Assembly: GCF_000170855.1 (NCBI RefSeq) | Contig: NZ_ABCQ01000002.1 | Coordinates: forward strand, 212,365 to 276,364 | Direction of reading: 5' to 3' | From: Moritella sp. PE36 | Lineage (GTDB): Bacteria > Pseudomonadota > Gammaproteobacteria > Enterobacterales > Moritellaceae | DNA: 64,000 nucleotides | In this document: positions 53,881-63,629 of the stretch, in pieces | Layout of the letters: every line of letters begins with the position of its first letter | Numbering within the stretch: position 1 is the stretch's first letter | Position numbers and translations under genes: made by a program | The notes under the pieces: generated by a model | What the model saw: the letters and a program-made list of their open reading frames with translations, nothing else | The model's database searches: none | Told to the model about the DNA's origin: nothing

Positions 53881-54039
53881 ATGATCGAAAACATAGAGCG
53901 TATAATCAAAGAATTTCTATTACTCAACGATATAGAACAGCATCAAGTTTATTACATTATAAAAGTGTTAGAAACCGGAAATGAAAATGAAAAACGCATA
54001 ATCTGTGAGTCTATCGGTTTAGAAAAACTCATTGTTTAA
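53881..54039 (+). CDS. Small ORF (52 residues)
   Basis: MIENIERIIKEFLLLNDIEQ then HQVYYIIKVLETGNENEKR, ending EKLIV. AAGGAG lies 7 nt before the ATG. Mostly helical and amphipathic, no recognised domain. A 24-codon frame starting at 53810 overlaps its start codon (ATGA), so translational coupling is possible. It lies on the plus strand between the Sel1 gene and a convergent chemoreceptor. Confidence 0.5.
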   Translation: MIENIERIIKEFLLLNDIEQHQVYYIIKVLETGNENEKRIICESIGLEKLIV

Positions 54040-54041
54040 TG

Positions 54042-55487
54042 TTAGGTACGATACCTCTCTAAGATACTACCCAATGACTGTGATGCATCCACAAGCTCTT
54101 GAATACCGGTAACTGACGCCTGTGTTGAAGCAAGTAGCACGCTTGATTGCGAGCGAATATCACTAAGGTCAGTTGCAATATTATTAACGACCGACGTTTG
54201 CTGTTCGGCGGCGGTCGCAATCTGAGTACTCACATCCATCACAGACTGCGCTGATTCAGCAATATCATTCACATCAGCACCAATTTCAGTAATTATGTCT
54301 CGACTTTTATTCGCTTGCTCTAAGGTTTCAGCCGTGATTTTTGAAATCCCCTGTGTTTCAGCTTGCAACTTGTCAATCATATCCCTAATTTCAACGGTCG
54401 CCTGTTGCGTACGCCCGGCAAGAGTCCGTACTTCGTCAGCGACAACAGCAAAACCGCGGCCCTGCTCACCCGCTCTGGCAGCTTCAATCGCCGCGTTCAG
54501 TGCCAGCAGGTTGGTCTGCTCGGAAATCGCATTAATAGTAATAATAACATTGTCAATTTCAGTCACTTTCTCATTCAAACTAACCACAGAGACTGACGCT
54601 GCATTGGTGTGCTCAGACAATTCAGTCACCATGACAATCGCATCCCGGACTCTTTCATTACTCTGCAGGATCTTGCTGGTTTCGTTATCCGCTTGCTGGG
54701 ATGCTTGTAGACCCAAACCTGCGATCTCTTTCACCGTAGCCGACATCTCTTCCATTGCTGTCGCCACAGAATCAACCGAGGCATACTGTTGATTAACCTG
54801 GTTTTCTGAATCTCGGGCATCTTTTTCAAATGCCGTTGTGGTCCGATGGAAAGTAACGGTACTGGTTTTAACACTTTCGACTAATTCACTGATGGTGTCC
54901 ATTGAACGATCAAGTTCGTAACCGATCACACCAAACTCATCACGTCCCACATGAAAGCCAAGGCGCGAAGTCAAATCGCCATTGGCAATACGGCAGGTCG
55001 CTTGATGCATAACCCACAGGGCACCGCCTAAGTGTGTTGCAAGCCAGTAACTAAATAGTCCAATTAGCGCAAGTGGCAGTAGAGAAAGTAAAAACTTAAA
55101 GAACGCCTGTTTCTCCACTTCTGTGTTATCCACGGAATGAGTGAGCACAGCATAGCCCTTGCCCAACGGTATCGACACTGTTATTTCAGTATCGCGTGCT
55201 GCCGATTTTGGAGGCTGGCTGACCACGCGAATATTCTGCTGTAGAAGGGATGTTTGTAAATCATCTTTATTTAAACCAACCCCTTTCAACGTATTCACCG
55301 TAGACACGAGTCTGGTTTGTGCCTGCAGATGGTTTGCAGCATTGCTTTGCGCTATGGTCGCGTAATAATGACTGCCAGAAAAACCAATTAAAGTCGCTGA
55401 TATTATAATGAACAACAGCCAAAATTTATCAGTAATATTCATCTTTATGAACAGCTTATCTATGGTTCTAAAGTTAACTTCTCTCAT
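54042..55487 (-). CDS. Methyl-accepting chemotaxis protein
   Basis: 481 residues from ATG 55487 (AGAGG precedes it). First membrane helix [17 protein letters not shown], a short periplasmic domain of about 95 residues with no recognised fold, second helix [23 protein letters not shown] and a signalling domain with the tip [22 protein letters not shown]. It controls CheA in response to an unknown signal. Its sensor is too small for a double Cache domain. Confidence 0.9.
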   Translation of the reverse strand: MREVNFRTIDKLFIKMNITDKFWLLFIIISATLIGFSGSHYYATIAQSNAANHLQAQTRLVSTVNTLKGVGLNKDDLQTSLLQQNIRVVSQPPKSAARDTEITVSIPLGKGYAVLTHSVDNTEVEKQAFFKFLLSLLPLALIGLFSYWLATHLGGALWVMHQATCRIANGDLTSRLGFHVGRDEFGVIGYELDRSMDTISELVESVKTSTVTFHRTTTAFEKDARDSENQVNQQYASVDSVATAMEEMSATVKEIAGLGLQASQQADNETSKILQSNERVRDAIVMVTELSEHTNAASVSVVSLNEKVTEIDNVIITINAISEQTNLLALNAAIEAARAGEQGRGFAVVADEVRTLAGRTQQATVEIRDMIDKLQAETQGISKITAETLEQANKSRDIITEIGADVNDIAESAQSVMDVSTQIATAAEQQTSVVNNIATDLSDIRSQSSVLLASTQASVTGIQELVDASQSLGSILERYRT

Positions 55488-55890
55488 TATTACGCCTCTG
55501 ATATAACAAAACACTACATCACACAATGCATTTAGATACTAATACCAATATTTACATAAATTTACTATTAAAATAAGATCTTACATCTGATAAGTAGATG
55601 TAAATCCTATATTCGTTATCGTGTAGCGTACAAACTGTACCAAAGAGATAGATACCTAGTGAAAATATATCGTGAATAGCTACATCCATATTGTTAGACA
55701 GTAAGATCACTAAAAAATGTAGACAGGAACTTACATTTATTGGCAAGTAAAATCGCGTTTACGTTTGGGGCCAACTATGCCTCACAACACCTATCCATAA
55801 GAAAAATATGCCACAACCATAAATATAGTATATTTTACATATAGGCAGAGCCTACATACACTTACTCTTTCTTTCTAAGGAGTAATAATA
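55488..55890. other. Intergenic region with an inverted repeat
   Basis: About 400 bp, AT-rich, between divergent genes. It contains a perfect 8-bp inverted repeat, TTACATCT at 55581-55588 and AGATGTAA at 55596-55603, spaced by 7 bp, which could be a regulator site. I found no convincing small ORF. Confidence 0.4.
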
Positions 55891-56769
55891 ATGCGAAATA
55901 TTGGTGTTGTTTTAATGATGGCAAGTACGCTGGTTTGCAGTTTCAACGCAGCCGCCAAAGCAAATTTCTCGGTCATCAATACCGGACAATCGGCAGGTAG
56001 TTCTGAAGGGCTTATTGTCTCGGGTGGGGACTGGTTTAAAAAACGTCAGCTGGTGCACAATGCGATACTCATTCAACATGAACAAGGCGATTTATTAATT
56101 GATACGGGCCTTGGCAGAGAAGTCGAACAACAAGTTGCGGCCATGAGCTGGCTTAACCAGCAGTTATTTGCTTACACAAAGACCGAGCCTGTGATCGATC
56201 AATTGCAGCAACAGGGTTATGACTTTAACCGCTTAAAAGCCATTATACCAACCCATTTACACTGGGATCATGCCTCTGGCATTGAAGATTTCAAAGCCTT
56301 AAATACACCGGTATGGGTGCAGGAAAATGAACTGGAAACCGCAAAGAAACATGCTCCACCAGCCTTTATTCAAAGCCAATTTGATGATCCAGCGATAAAC
56401 TGGCATTTCATCGAATTAAATAGCACCAATACATTAGGCTTTGCAGCCAGCTTAGATGTTTTTGATGATGGTTCGGTCATCTTAATCGATATGTCTGGTC
56501 ACACCCATGGTCAGCTAGGTGTGCTGGTTAATAACGAATATCTGTTTATTGGCGATAGCACATGGTCAATTGCAGGCGTGAACAATAATGTTGGCCGCAG
56601 CGCATTAGTGAAATGGTTAGTGGATCTCAATTACGATCAGCAACAGTCTGATAATCTGGTTGAAAAATTGCACCAGTTGAGCATAGAAAATAAAAAGTTA
56701 GTTATTGTTCCAGCGCATGATGAAATAGTAGCAGCAACGTTGCCGCGCTATCCTAAATTTTTAATGTGA
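55891..56769 (+). CDS. Exported metallo-beta-lactamase-fold hydrolase (lactonase-like)
   Basis: 292 residues. A Sec signal (MASTLVCSFNAAAKA) leads into the MBL fold. THLHWDHASG is the HxHxDH metal motif; SGHTHGQLGV supplies a further His; FIGDSTW and PAHDE follow the usual order. This is the arrangement of AHL lactonases and related periplasmic enzymes. AGGAG precedes the ATG. A LysR gene lies 42 bp downstream on the same strand. Confidence 0.82.
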   Translation: MRNIGVVLMMASTLVCSFNAAAKANFSVINTGQSAGSSEGLIVSGGDWFKKRQLVHNAILIQHEQGDLLIDTGLGREVEQQVAAMSWLNQQLFAYTKTEPVIDQLQQQGYDFNRLKAIIPTHLHWDHASGIEDFKALNTPVWVQENELETAKKHAPPAFIQSQFDDPAINWHFIELNSTNTLGFAASLDVFDDGSVILIDMSGHTHGQLGVLVNNEYLFIGDSTWSIAGVNNNVGRSALVKWLVDLNYDQQQSDNLVEKLHQLSIENKKLVIVPAHDEIVAATLPRYPKFLM

Positions 56770-56811
56770 GCTCTTTTAATTAGGTTCACACGTCGTAAAA
56801 AGAGGTTTTCG

Positions 56812-57672
56812 GTGGATTTAAAATCGTTGAAATATTTTGTTGCAGCAGTCGACTCAGGTAGCATCACAGGGGCATCAAAACAGTGCTTTGTGGCTCAGCC
56901 GTCTATCACTATCGCCATTAATAAACTGGAGGCGGAATTTGATACTGTGCTGTTAACGCGCCATAAAAAGGGGGTGACGCCGACGTCTGCCGGACAACAG
57001 TTTTATCAACACAGTAAAGCCTTGTTAAATCAAGCGGGGTCGATGTTCGATTATTTTAATCCACAGCAATCTCGGCAAACCGTCACTATCGCAGTGCAAG
57101 CAGATATAAGTTTGGTCTATTTAAAACGGCTCATGTCTCAACTGCAACAGCATTGTCCACAATGGCTGTTACATTTAACCAGCGATAGTACCGCCGATAT
57201 TTATTTAGGCAGCGATTGCCAAGACATTAATTTAGGCAACGACAACAAGAACAGTGTAACGACATTCCGCCCCTTGTGGCGTGATCAGTACTATCTCATT
57301 ATTCCAAACAATCATGCGCTGGCTTTTAAAACTCATGTCACATTAGAGCAACTGCACGGTGTCGCGATGATTGAACGTCGGCAGTGTAAAAAAATGAGCC
57401 TATTGATGGATTACATGCGTGAATTGCAGATAGAGCGCGTAGCATCGGTTGATACCGAAGAATGGGCTCTGGCATTGGTAGAGCAGCAAATAGGGCTTCT
57501 ACTCGCCCCACTAACGACCGAGCAACTTGAACATGAAAACTATACCGCAATCCCAATTTCCAACATAACCGGGATAGAACAAATGGAGCGTCAAGTTGGG
57601 ATAACGTTAGCGGCTAATCGTTTACAGCAGCCCGATTTTATGGCGTTAGTGAACCTGTTCGCACCAAGGTAG
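56812..57672 (+). CDS. LysR-family transcriptional regulator with GTG start
   Basis: 286 residues, starting at GTG 56812 (AGAGG about 6 nt upstream). The helix-turn-helix is LKYFVAAVDSGSITGASKQ then VAQPSITIAINKLEAEFD. The effector domain starts TVTIAVQADISLVYLKRLM. It lies 42 bp after the lactonase-like gene on the same strand, so it is probably co-transcribed and may regulate it or respond to its product. Confidence 0.86.
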   Translation: MDLKSLKYFVAAVDSGSITGASKQCFVAQPSITIAINKLEAEFDTVLLTRHKKGVTPTSAGQQFYQHSKALLNQAGSMFDYFNPQQSRQTVTIAVQADISLVYLKRLMSQLQQHCPQWLLHLTSDSTADIYLGSDCQDINLGNDNKNSVTTFRPLWRDQYYLIIPNNHALAFKTHVTLEQLHGVAMIERRQCKKMSLLMDYMRELQIERVASVDTEEWALALVEQQIGLLLAPLTTEQLEHENYTAIPISNITGIEQMERQVGITLAANRLQQPDFMALVNLFAPR

Positions 57673-57713
57673 CGGCGCTTCGTTTGTGGGGGCATAAAGA
57701 AACCAAGCTTTGA

Positions 57714-57753
57714 CCTACCATCATAAGAACTGGCCTACCATTATAAGAACTGA
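57714..57753. repeat. 20-bp tandem duplication upstream of the VOC gene
   Basis: CCTACCATCATAAGAACTGG (57714-57733) and CCTACCATTATAAGAACTGA (57734-57753), two mismatches. It lies about 130 bp upstream of the VOC start. Confidence 0.75.
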
Positions 57754-57883
57754 CCTTAACTCATCATTACAATAAATTATCATTTACATTAAAAATGATA
57801 ATTTTATATAATTAAAAACACGCCATATACTTGCTTCATCAAAACAAACAACGCATTAATTAGTTAACGTCTTGGAGCATATT

Positions 57884-58369
57884 ATGAAAATGAATCATAT
57901 CGGATTATTCGTCGGTGACATGGACAAAGCAATTGAGTTTTATACTCAAGCCCTGGGTCTTAGACTTATCATGGGAAACACTAAAATCGAAGAAGAACGC
58001 CAAACTGCAATCGGCAAAATGTGTATTGCTGTGTTTGGTGAAGGTTTTAAAGGCTTTAACATCGCTCACATGGTAACAACCGATGGCATTGGTGTTGAGC
58101 TATTTGAAATGAAAGAACGTGCAGAACGCCACGATGTTGATTTCTCTCGCCTTGGTATCTTCCACTTTTGTCTGCAAACTGACGACTTTGAAGGTGTGAT
58201 TGCAAAGACTGAAAAGTTAGGCGGCAAAGTAAGAATGGACATCATGCGTTATCACCCTGAAGACGACAGCCGCCCTTACAAAATGGTTTACCTAGAAGAC
58301 CCGTTTGGTAACTTATTTGAGCTTTATTCACACACTTACGAAGAGACTTATTCTTCTGAATATGAATAG
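57884..58369 (+). CDS. VOC-family protein (glyoxalase-like)
   Basis: 161 residues from ATG 57884 (TTGGAG upstream). MKMNHIGLFVGDMDKAIEFYTQALGL is the N-terminal half-module and LEDPFGNLFELYSH closes the second. Metal ligands likely include the N-terminal His and Glu residues near GVELFEM and LFELYSH. Members are lyases or dioxygenases; the reaction is not determinable. Codon use is strongly biased, which suggests high expression. Confidence 0.82.
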   Translation: MKMNHIGLFVGDMDKAIEFYTQALGLRLIMGNTKIEEERQTAIGKMCIAVFGEGFKGFNIAHMVTTDGIGVELFEMKERAERHDVDFSRLGIFHFCLQTDDFEGVIAKTEKLGGKVRMDIMRYHPEDDSRPYKMVYLEDPFGNLFELYSHTYEETYSSEYE

Positions 58370-58380
58370 AGTCTAAGCGT

Positions 58381-58419
58381 GTTCGCTAGACTAGTATCGT
58401 ACAACAACAGCTAGCGAAC
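58381..58419. terminator. Stem-loop after the VOC gene
   Basis: GTTCGCTAG / CTAGCGAAC perfect 9-bp stem with a 21-nt loop, 11 bp after the VOC stop. No T-run follows on either strand, so it may be a weak terminator or 3-prime stabiliser. Confidence 0.45.
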
Positions 58420-58480
58420 TCACTCCCACCGACAATGTTGATTAAACGTCATACCAATTAATCGGCGCCTGTTCACGCAT

Positions 58481-59488
58481 TTAATAAACCTCTTCTTCCA
58501 GTTCTATTTTAAGCTTGTCAGCTTTTGCAATTTGTTCTGATCTCATATTCGTTTTGACTTCTCTAATAGCATCAGCGGCGCCATCATAGCCGTCTTCATC
58601 AGCAAGAGAGTACCAAGCTAAAGACTGTACAACATCACTATATACGCCATGGCCATTACGGTAAGCATACCCTAATTGATACTTGCTGTAGGTATTACCG
58701 TTATAGGCTGCAAATTTATAAAAGCTGAATGACTTTTTGTAATCAGATCTTTTTTCAGCACATTGCACTCGGTTATCATAATAGATATCCGCTAGCGCCA
58801 CAGCAGAACGGATATACTCATCTTCATCAAACGTTTTTTGATATATCGCGATCGCCTTAGCGCAATCTTGCTCAACGCCGTGACCAAACTGGTGAGCGTA
58901 ACCAACTTGATAAGTCGAGCGAACATCGCCAAGTTCAGCTGATTTTTCAAACCAATAAAGTGCCTTTTTATTATCTTTTTTAACCCCTTCTCCCAACATA
59001 TATTGGAAAGCAAGATCATACATAGCACTGTCATTACCAAGTTCAGCACTTTTTAGAAAATTATCAAACGCTTTTTTATAATCAGCATCCACACCAGCAC
59101 CGCCCTCATAATAGATAGTAGCTAGTGAATAATAACCATAAGCACTACTTTTCGCGGCCGATTTTTCAAACCAGTGAATAGACTTTTTATTGTCAGCATC
59201 GATCAGACTATCTTCATAATAAAAGTCACCCATCGCCTCAATCGCTTGTAAAAAGCCGGCATCAGCAGCCTGTTCCATATACAAGGTACCTTGCTCAACA
59301 TTTTCTTGAAAATCACTGTCATACCAAAGTACGTTAGCGGCAGCATAAAGCACCGCTGGATCTGTACTGTTTTTAACAGCGCCCACTGTTTGCAATTGTT
59401 GCTTATCGTAAGATTCCATCGAAAGGTCAAACGCCTGCACTGTATTTACAGAACAAACATAAAGTAAAATCACTAAAATACGTTTCAT
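58481..59488 (-). CDS. Exported Sel1-repeat protein
   Basis: 335 residues from ATG 59488. MKRILVILLYVCSVNTVQA is a Sec signal. About six Sel1 repeats follow (SAYGYYSLATIYYEGGAGV, DSAMYDLAFQYMLGEGV, DVRSTYQVGYAHQFGHGV, TYSKYQLGYAYRNGHGV). A periplasmic scaffold or chaperone role is usual. A C-terminal helical stretch (EQIAKADKLKIELEEE) ends it. Confidence 0.85.
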   Translation of the reverse strand: MKRILVILLYVCSVNTVQAFDLSMESYDKQQLQTVGAVKNSTDPAVLYAAANVLWYDSDFQENVEQGTLYMEQAADAGFLQAIEAMGDFYYEDSLIDADNKKSIHWFEKSAAKSSAYGYYSLATIYYEGGAGVDADYKKAFDNFLKSAELGNDSAMYDLAFQYMLGEGVKKDNKKALYWFEKSAELGDVRSTYQVGYAHQFGHGVEQDCAKAIAIYQKTFDEDEYIRSAVALADIYYDNRVQCAEKRSDYKKSFSFYKFAAYNGNTYSKYQLGYAYRNGHGVYSDVVQSLAWYSLADEDGYDGAADAIREVKTNMRSEQIAKADKLKIELEEEVY

Positions 59489-59621
59489 TACAACTACCAC
59501 TTGTTAAAAATTTGTAACGTAAGTTTAAACTTAGCACTCTACATTATCAACAAAATAGTTTTTATGCACTTGATATATATAGAAACATTAACTTTGTAGA
59601 TAACGCGTAAGATGGGTGAAA

Positions 59622-60236
59622 TTACGACCTGATCGCGACTAAAGCACCCATGGAAACCATGACTGTCCCCGCCGTTTTGTTGATTACATTCGATGCATTG
59701 GGCGATTTAAATACCTTTCTCGCCTTCACAGCAAGAAAAGCATAACCAATATTCACACTGCCAAAAGCAACCGTCGCCGCCAACATTATTGAAGCAACAT
59801 CATAATAAGAGACATCGCCAACATTGACAAAAGCAGGGAAGAATCCCACATAAAACAAAATAGCTTTAGGATTACCCAAGGTCACTAGCAGTCCAGCCAT
59901 CAAATTAGACAATAATGATGACTCTTGCGTCGCTTCAATATCAACAGCCGTCGCTTTGGTCTTCAACAATTTATAACCAAGCCAAATTAAATAAGCAGCA
60001 CTAATATATTTAATGATAAAAAATGCCGTACCCATTATTTCAGCAAGCGCTGATAGCCCAAATAAAGCCAGAACGATAAAGACATAGTCAGCTAACACCA
60101 TCCCAATCACCATATATACACCACGCGAAAAACCAGATGAAAACGAACGTGCGATAATAGCGAATACGCCGGGACCAGGTACAATAGCAAGCAGCAGCAT
60201 GGTGCCGAATAATGTGAACAGACTGACGGTTGACAT
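59622..60236 (-). CDS. LysE-family amino acid exporter
   Basis: 204 residues from ATG 60236. LLLAIVPGPGVFAIIARSFSSG is the LysE/RhtB signature, SAAYLIWLGYKLLKTKA and LMAGLLVTLGNPKAILFYVGFFPAF follow. Six hydrophobic segments. It is a second exporter of this family in the window and has no adjacent regulator. Confidence 0.88.
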   Translation of the reverse strand: MSTVSLFTLFGTMLLLAIVPGPGVFAIIARSFSSGFSRGVYMVIGMVLADYVFIVLALFGLSALAEIMGTAFFIIKYISAAYLIWLGYKLLKTKATAVDIEATQESSLLSNLMAGLLVTLGNPKAILFYVGFFPAFVNVGDVSYYDVASIMLAATVAFGSVNIGYAFLAVKARKVFKSPNASNVINKTAGTVMVSMGALVAIRS

Positions 60237-60494
60237 ATTTTTTCCTTCTTGGGATATAAAATTAACAGTTAAGGCCGTAGCATTAATAAAGCCATGTAAC
60301 GAGGATACATGAAAACAAATCATCGCCTCTATTTAGCCTCTCATATAACAATCAAAGCCCTATAAAAATTTTGTTTATGCATTGATATAGTTACGATTTA
60401 TAACATCGTTAACAATAGAAATTAGAAATGCGTATATAACCGCGGCACAAACGGGTAGGATGCACCTCATATTACTTAAAGCTATGAGACCGAC

Positions 60495-61838
60495 ATGTCG
60501 ATCGCAACAACAGAAGACACCGCTACCCGCGCCTTATTAATCGCTATTCGCACCCCTTGTATTTCGCAACAGGACGTGGACGAATCATTATCTGAATTAA
60601 GCCGTTTAGTTAATACCCTCGGCTTTTCTGTGGTTGGGACTAGAACCCAACGCCAAAAATCGACCAAACAGCTAACTGTATTAGGCACTGGTAAACTGGA
60701 AGAGTTAGCCACGTTAACAGGTGAAAGCACATTTTATGAAGATGAAGTGCAGATTGAATTAGACCAAGACGAGTTAAGCCAATTATTAGCAACAACAGAT
60801 GTTACATGCCAAGCCAACGTTGTGGTATTCGATTGCGAACTAAGCCCGAATCAATTAAGTAATGTTGAAGCGGCACTCGGCGTAGAAGTTTACGATCGTA
60901 CCCGCGTTATTATCGAAATTTTTAGTAAACACGCACGTACTCGTACTGCGAAGCTGCAAGTAGAGATCGCGCGACTTAATTACTTAACACCGCGATTACG
61001 TGATGAAAGCAGTGGCGATCGCGAACGCCAAAAAGGCCGTTCAATCAGTGAAACTGTGTTTGAGATTAGTCGTCGCCGTGTTCGTACTAAAATAGCTGAA
61101 CTACGACGAGAACTGACCAAGGTACAACGCGAGATGCAAGGTCGAAGCAGTGGTCGTATCGAACAGTTAACCGTGGCGTTAGTGGGTTATACCAATGCCG
61201 GTAAATCATCTTTAATGCGTGCTCTAACAGGCTCTGAAGTATTAGTTGAAGATAAACTGTTTGCTACTTTAGATACCACGGTACGTACACTACAGCCGCC
61301 GACAAAACCGCGTATTTTAATCTCCGACACCGTTGGTTTTATCCAAAAGTTACCTCATGATTTAGTGGCATCATTTCATTCAACCTTGGAAGAAGCAAAA
61401 AATGCCGACTTATTGCTTTACGTGGTTGATGCATCAGACGAAAATTTCATTTCGCAATTAGCCATTGTTGACCATGTATTAGGGCAATTAGATATCGATT
61501 TGAATAACAAGGTATTATTGCTGAATAAAGTCGACTGTTTAAGCGAAGAGCAACAGTTAGACCTGCTGGAACGCTATCCAGATGCGCTACAAATCAGTGC
61601 CCATGACAAAGCTGATGTCGCGTTCGTACATCGGGAAATTCAAAACATACTGGAAAAGAAAATGTGCCCAGCTTGCTTTGACATCCCCTACACAGCCAGT
61701 GGTGTGATGGGTGAAATTCACAGTAAAATGCAGGTCCTCGAAGAGGAATATCATGAAAATGGTATTCGCATAACATTAAAAGCCAGCCCGATTGCCTTAG
61801 AGCGATTACATAAAATGCTGCAACTCACGACTTTTTAA
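60495..61838 (+). CDS. hflX: HflX-family GTPase
   Basis: 447 residues. An N-terminal HflX domain (GTRTQRQKSTKQLTVLGTGK, VEVYDRTRVIIEIFSKHART, KLQVEIARLNYLTPRL), a coiled linker (RRRVRTKIAELRRELTKVQR), a G domain with G1 GYTNAGKSSLM near residue 230, G3 DTVGF, G4 NKVD, and a C-terminal domain. It splits or rescues 70S ribosomes. In gammaproteobacteria hflX usually follows hfq, so this stand-alone copy may be a paralogue, as E. coli has only the hfq-linked one. A strong terminator follows. Confidence 0.92.
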   Translation: MSIATTEDTATRALLIAIRTPCISQQDVDESLSELSRLVNTLGFSVVGTRTQRQKSTKQLTVLGTGKLEELATLTGESTFYEDEVQIELDQDELSQLLATTDVTCQANVVVFDCELSPNQLSNVEAALGVEVYDRTRVIIEIFSKHARTRTAKLQVEIARLNYLTPRLRDESSGDRERQKGRSISETVFEISRRRVRTKIAELRRELTKVQREMQGRSSGRIEQLTVALVGYTNAGKSSLMRALTGSEVLVEDKLFATLDTTVRTLQPPTKPRILISDTVGFIQKLPHDLVASFHSTLEEAKNADLLLYVVDASDENFISQLAIVDHVLGQLDIDLNNKVLLLNKVDCLSEEQQLDLLERYPDALQISAHDKADVAFVHREIQNILEKKMCPACFDIPYTASGVMGEIHSKMQVLEEEYHENGIRITLKASPIALERLHKMLQLTTF

Positions 61839-61853
61839 TCCGTCGTTATAAAT

Positions 61854-61885
61854 AAAAGGTGACCGTTTTACGAGTCACCTTTTTA
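61854..61885 (+). terminator. Intrinsic terminator after hflX
   Basis: AAAAGGTGAC / GTCACCTTTT stem with a 10-nt loop and a T-run, 15 bp after the stop. Confidence 0.9.
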
Positions 61886-62229
61886 ATCCATTTCAACAGC
61901 GTTAAATGACGAACATGGCCGTAAATGCGATGCACATTACACAATTAAGCGAGTTTGGCTGCAACTCATCCCCTAGATTAGCGTGTGTATATTATCACTT
62001 TTATGTTCAATAGACCGCATATATGAACTTTACCCCAAGCCCCCGAGAAGGTGGTCTTATATCCACAAGTGTATAGTGATCTTCTTAACACTAAAAATCC
62101 CCAAATACAGAAAAAACAATCTAGATCAGCATAGTTGAAACAATGTCTTTGACAGTGAGAATAGTTATCAATACGATTCATATTGAACTCAATAGTGGTT
62201 AAACGAGTAACAATTAATAAGGACATTAT
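61886..62229. other. Intergenic region before the exported orphan gene
   Basis: About 345 bp, without a clear ORF or strong hairpin. The minus-strand open frame in it shows no coding features. TTAATAAGGA lies 5-6 nt before the ATG at 62230, giving the ribosome binding site. Confidence 0.4.
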
Positions 62230-63441
62230 ATGAAAAAAATGACTTTAGCTATGCTGATCCTAGTAGGTCCTTTAGCTTTAATTAATTCCTCCTTTGTTTC
62301 TGCAGCTAAATCTGACGATACAAAGCAAATAGTTCAAAAGCAACCTGAATACGGTATCAGTGTTGCGAGTGCTAAACGTGAAATAGCATTGGCACTGAGT
62401 CGACAATACACTCAAGTCTTACCGGCTCTGCAATCTGGCATTAACCGATATAATTTAACTGTCAATGCGGATCAAGTGTTGCAGTCTAGTGGTGTTGCAA
62501 CTCAGGCATTACATAAAAGTGAGCTGGCTATTCGTTCGGCAAAAGGCTTAGCGACTACAGCGGCGAATAAATCGGTTTTTAAGGGCGTTAAACATCCTGA
62601 CTTAGTTCAATTTCGTCTCGCCGACGCGAGTATGCTAAGCGACTGGCAGCAAGGCGTATCACCGTTATTTGCCTTCGAGCCAGAAGGCAATGATAAAGAT
62701 TGGGCTAATATTGAAGCCTATGATGTAAATGGTGATATACATCTGCTCGATGTGTACCAGCTGCCAGACAGACCGGTCATCGTGGTTGGATTAGATAAAC
62801 AACAAACGATACGTGAAGGGCTAGCGGTAATGCGCGAGATCTTAGCTCAAAGCACAGATTCAAGAAAACAACTCAAGTCTGCCTATCCTCAGCGAAGCGC
62901 TTCAAAATCTGGAGCTCAAGCCATATCGACAACTGTCATTAAACAGATAAGTTTACAAGATGATCAAGAACCTTGGATATCCGGTGCTGCTGAGGTATAC
63001 GCGATAGTGAATGGCGTTAACCCAACCCGTGATGAGCCAGTGCTTGATATCATTGAAATGCCTTATCTTGATTATGCAGAGAAAGAATACTACCCAAATC
63101 AAGTCGTCATTCATTGGGAGCGCTATCGTTGGGCTGCGGCAGATATTATATTGATGGAGCATGATGACGGTACTAATTACAAAGAGCTTGCTACGCTGCT
63201 TGTCTCTGCTGCCGAGACAATTTTAAAAGCGATCCCAGATCCTGAAGTACAAGGCTTTGCTATTCTCGCCACGATTACTAACGGAATAATCAAAGCGTTA
63301 CCTGATTCATGGTTTACTAATGACGATGATTTTGTGGATGCGTATTACACCTTACAAGAAGGTGAAACATACACAGATCACTATGGCGCAGGTGGTAATG
63401 CAAGGGCGACCTTTGCACCTCTGGTTATTCAGCCAAGGTAA
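62230..63441 (+). CDS. Exported hypothetical protein (possibly DUF3103-like)
   Basis: 403 residues. A Sec signal (MKKMTLAMLILVGPLALINS then SFVSAA) is followed by a basic helical region (residues 45-120), then a mixed domain with LFAFEPEGNDKDW, VIVVGLDKQQTIREG, a central DDQEPWISGAAEVYAIV and a conserved-looking end (PYLDYAEKEYYPNQVVIHW, LEEGETYTDH-like YTLQEGETYTDHYG). Its length and composition recall the uncharacterised DUF3103 proteins of Vibrio and relatives, but I am not sure. No partner gene adjoins it. Confidence 0.5.
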   Translation: MKKMTLAMLILVGPLALINSSFVSAAKSDDTKQIVQKQPEYGISVASAKREIALALSRQYTQVLPALQSGINRYNLTVNADQVLQSSGVATQALHKSELAIRSAKGLATTAANKSVFKGVKHPDLVQFRLADASMLSDWQQGVSPLFAFEPEGNDKDWANIEAYDVNGDIHLLDVYQLPDRPVIVVGLDKQQTIREGLAVMREILAQSTDSRKQLKSAYPQRSASKSGAQAISTTVIKQISLQDDQEPWISGAAEVYAIVNGVNPTRDEPVLDIIEMPYLDYAEKEYYPNQVVIHWERYRWAAADIILMEHDDGTNYKELATLLVSAAETILKAIPDPEVQGFAILATITNGIIKALPDSWFTNDDDFVDAYYTLQEGETYTDHYGAGGNARATFAPLVIQPR

Positions 63442-63629
63442 ATAATCTATTACTGAAACTGTGTAGTGGTATCGCTAATGTTGCCATAAGCTAAGAGGAA
63501 AATACCACTACGCTGTGCTTACTTTACTTAAAGAATCCTGATGACGTTATGGAGATAGCATTATGAACGGGAGCATCAATGTTGACCAAAACTTACCCCT
63601 TAATTAGAAAGACACCATGACCAGTCTTG

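Noticed and set aside
54295..54792. A 165-codon open frame on the plus strand inside the chemoreceptor gene
   Set aside because: It is the complement of a highly conserved chemoreceptor signalling domain, and its long open length comes from the codon bias of that gene.
55552..55746. A 64-codon minus-strand open frame between the chemoreceptor and the lactonase-like gene
   Set aside because: No ribosome binding site, odd composition and overlap with an AT-rich intergenic region containing an inverted repeat.
61978..62226. An 82-codon minus-strand open frame before the exported orphan gene
   Set aside because: Cysteine- and tyrosine-rich random-looking product with no ribosome binding site, overlapping the promoter of the plus-strand gene.
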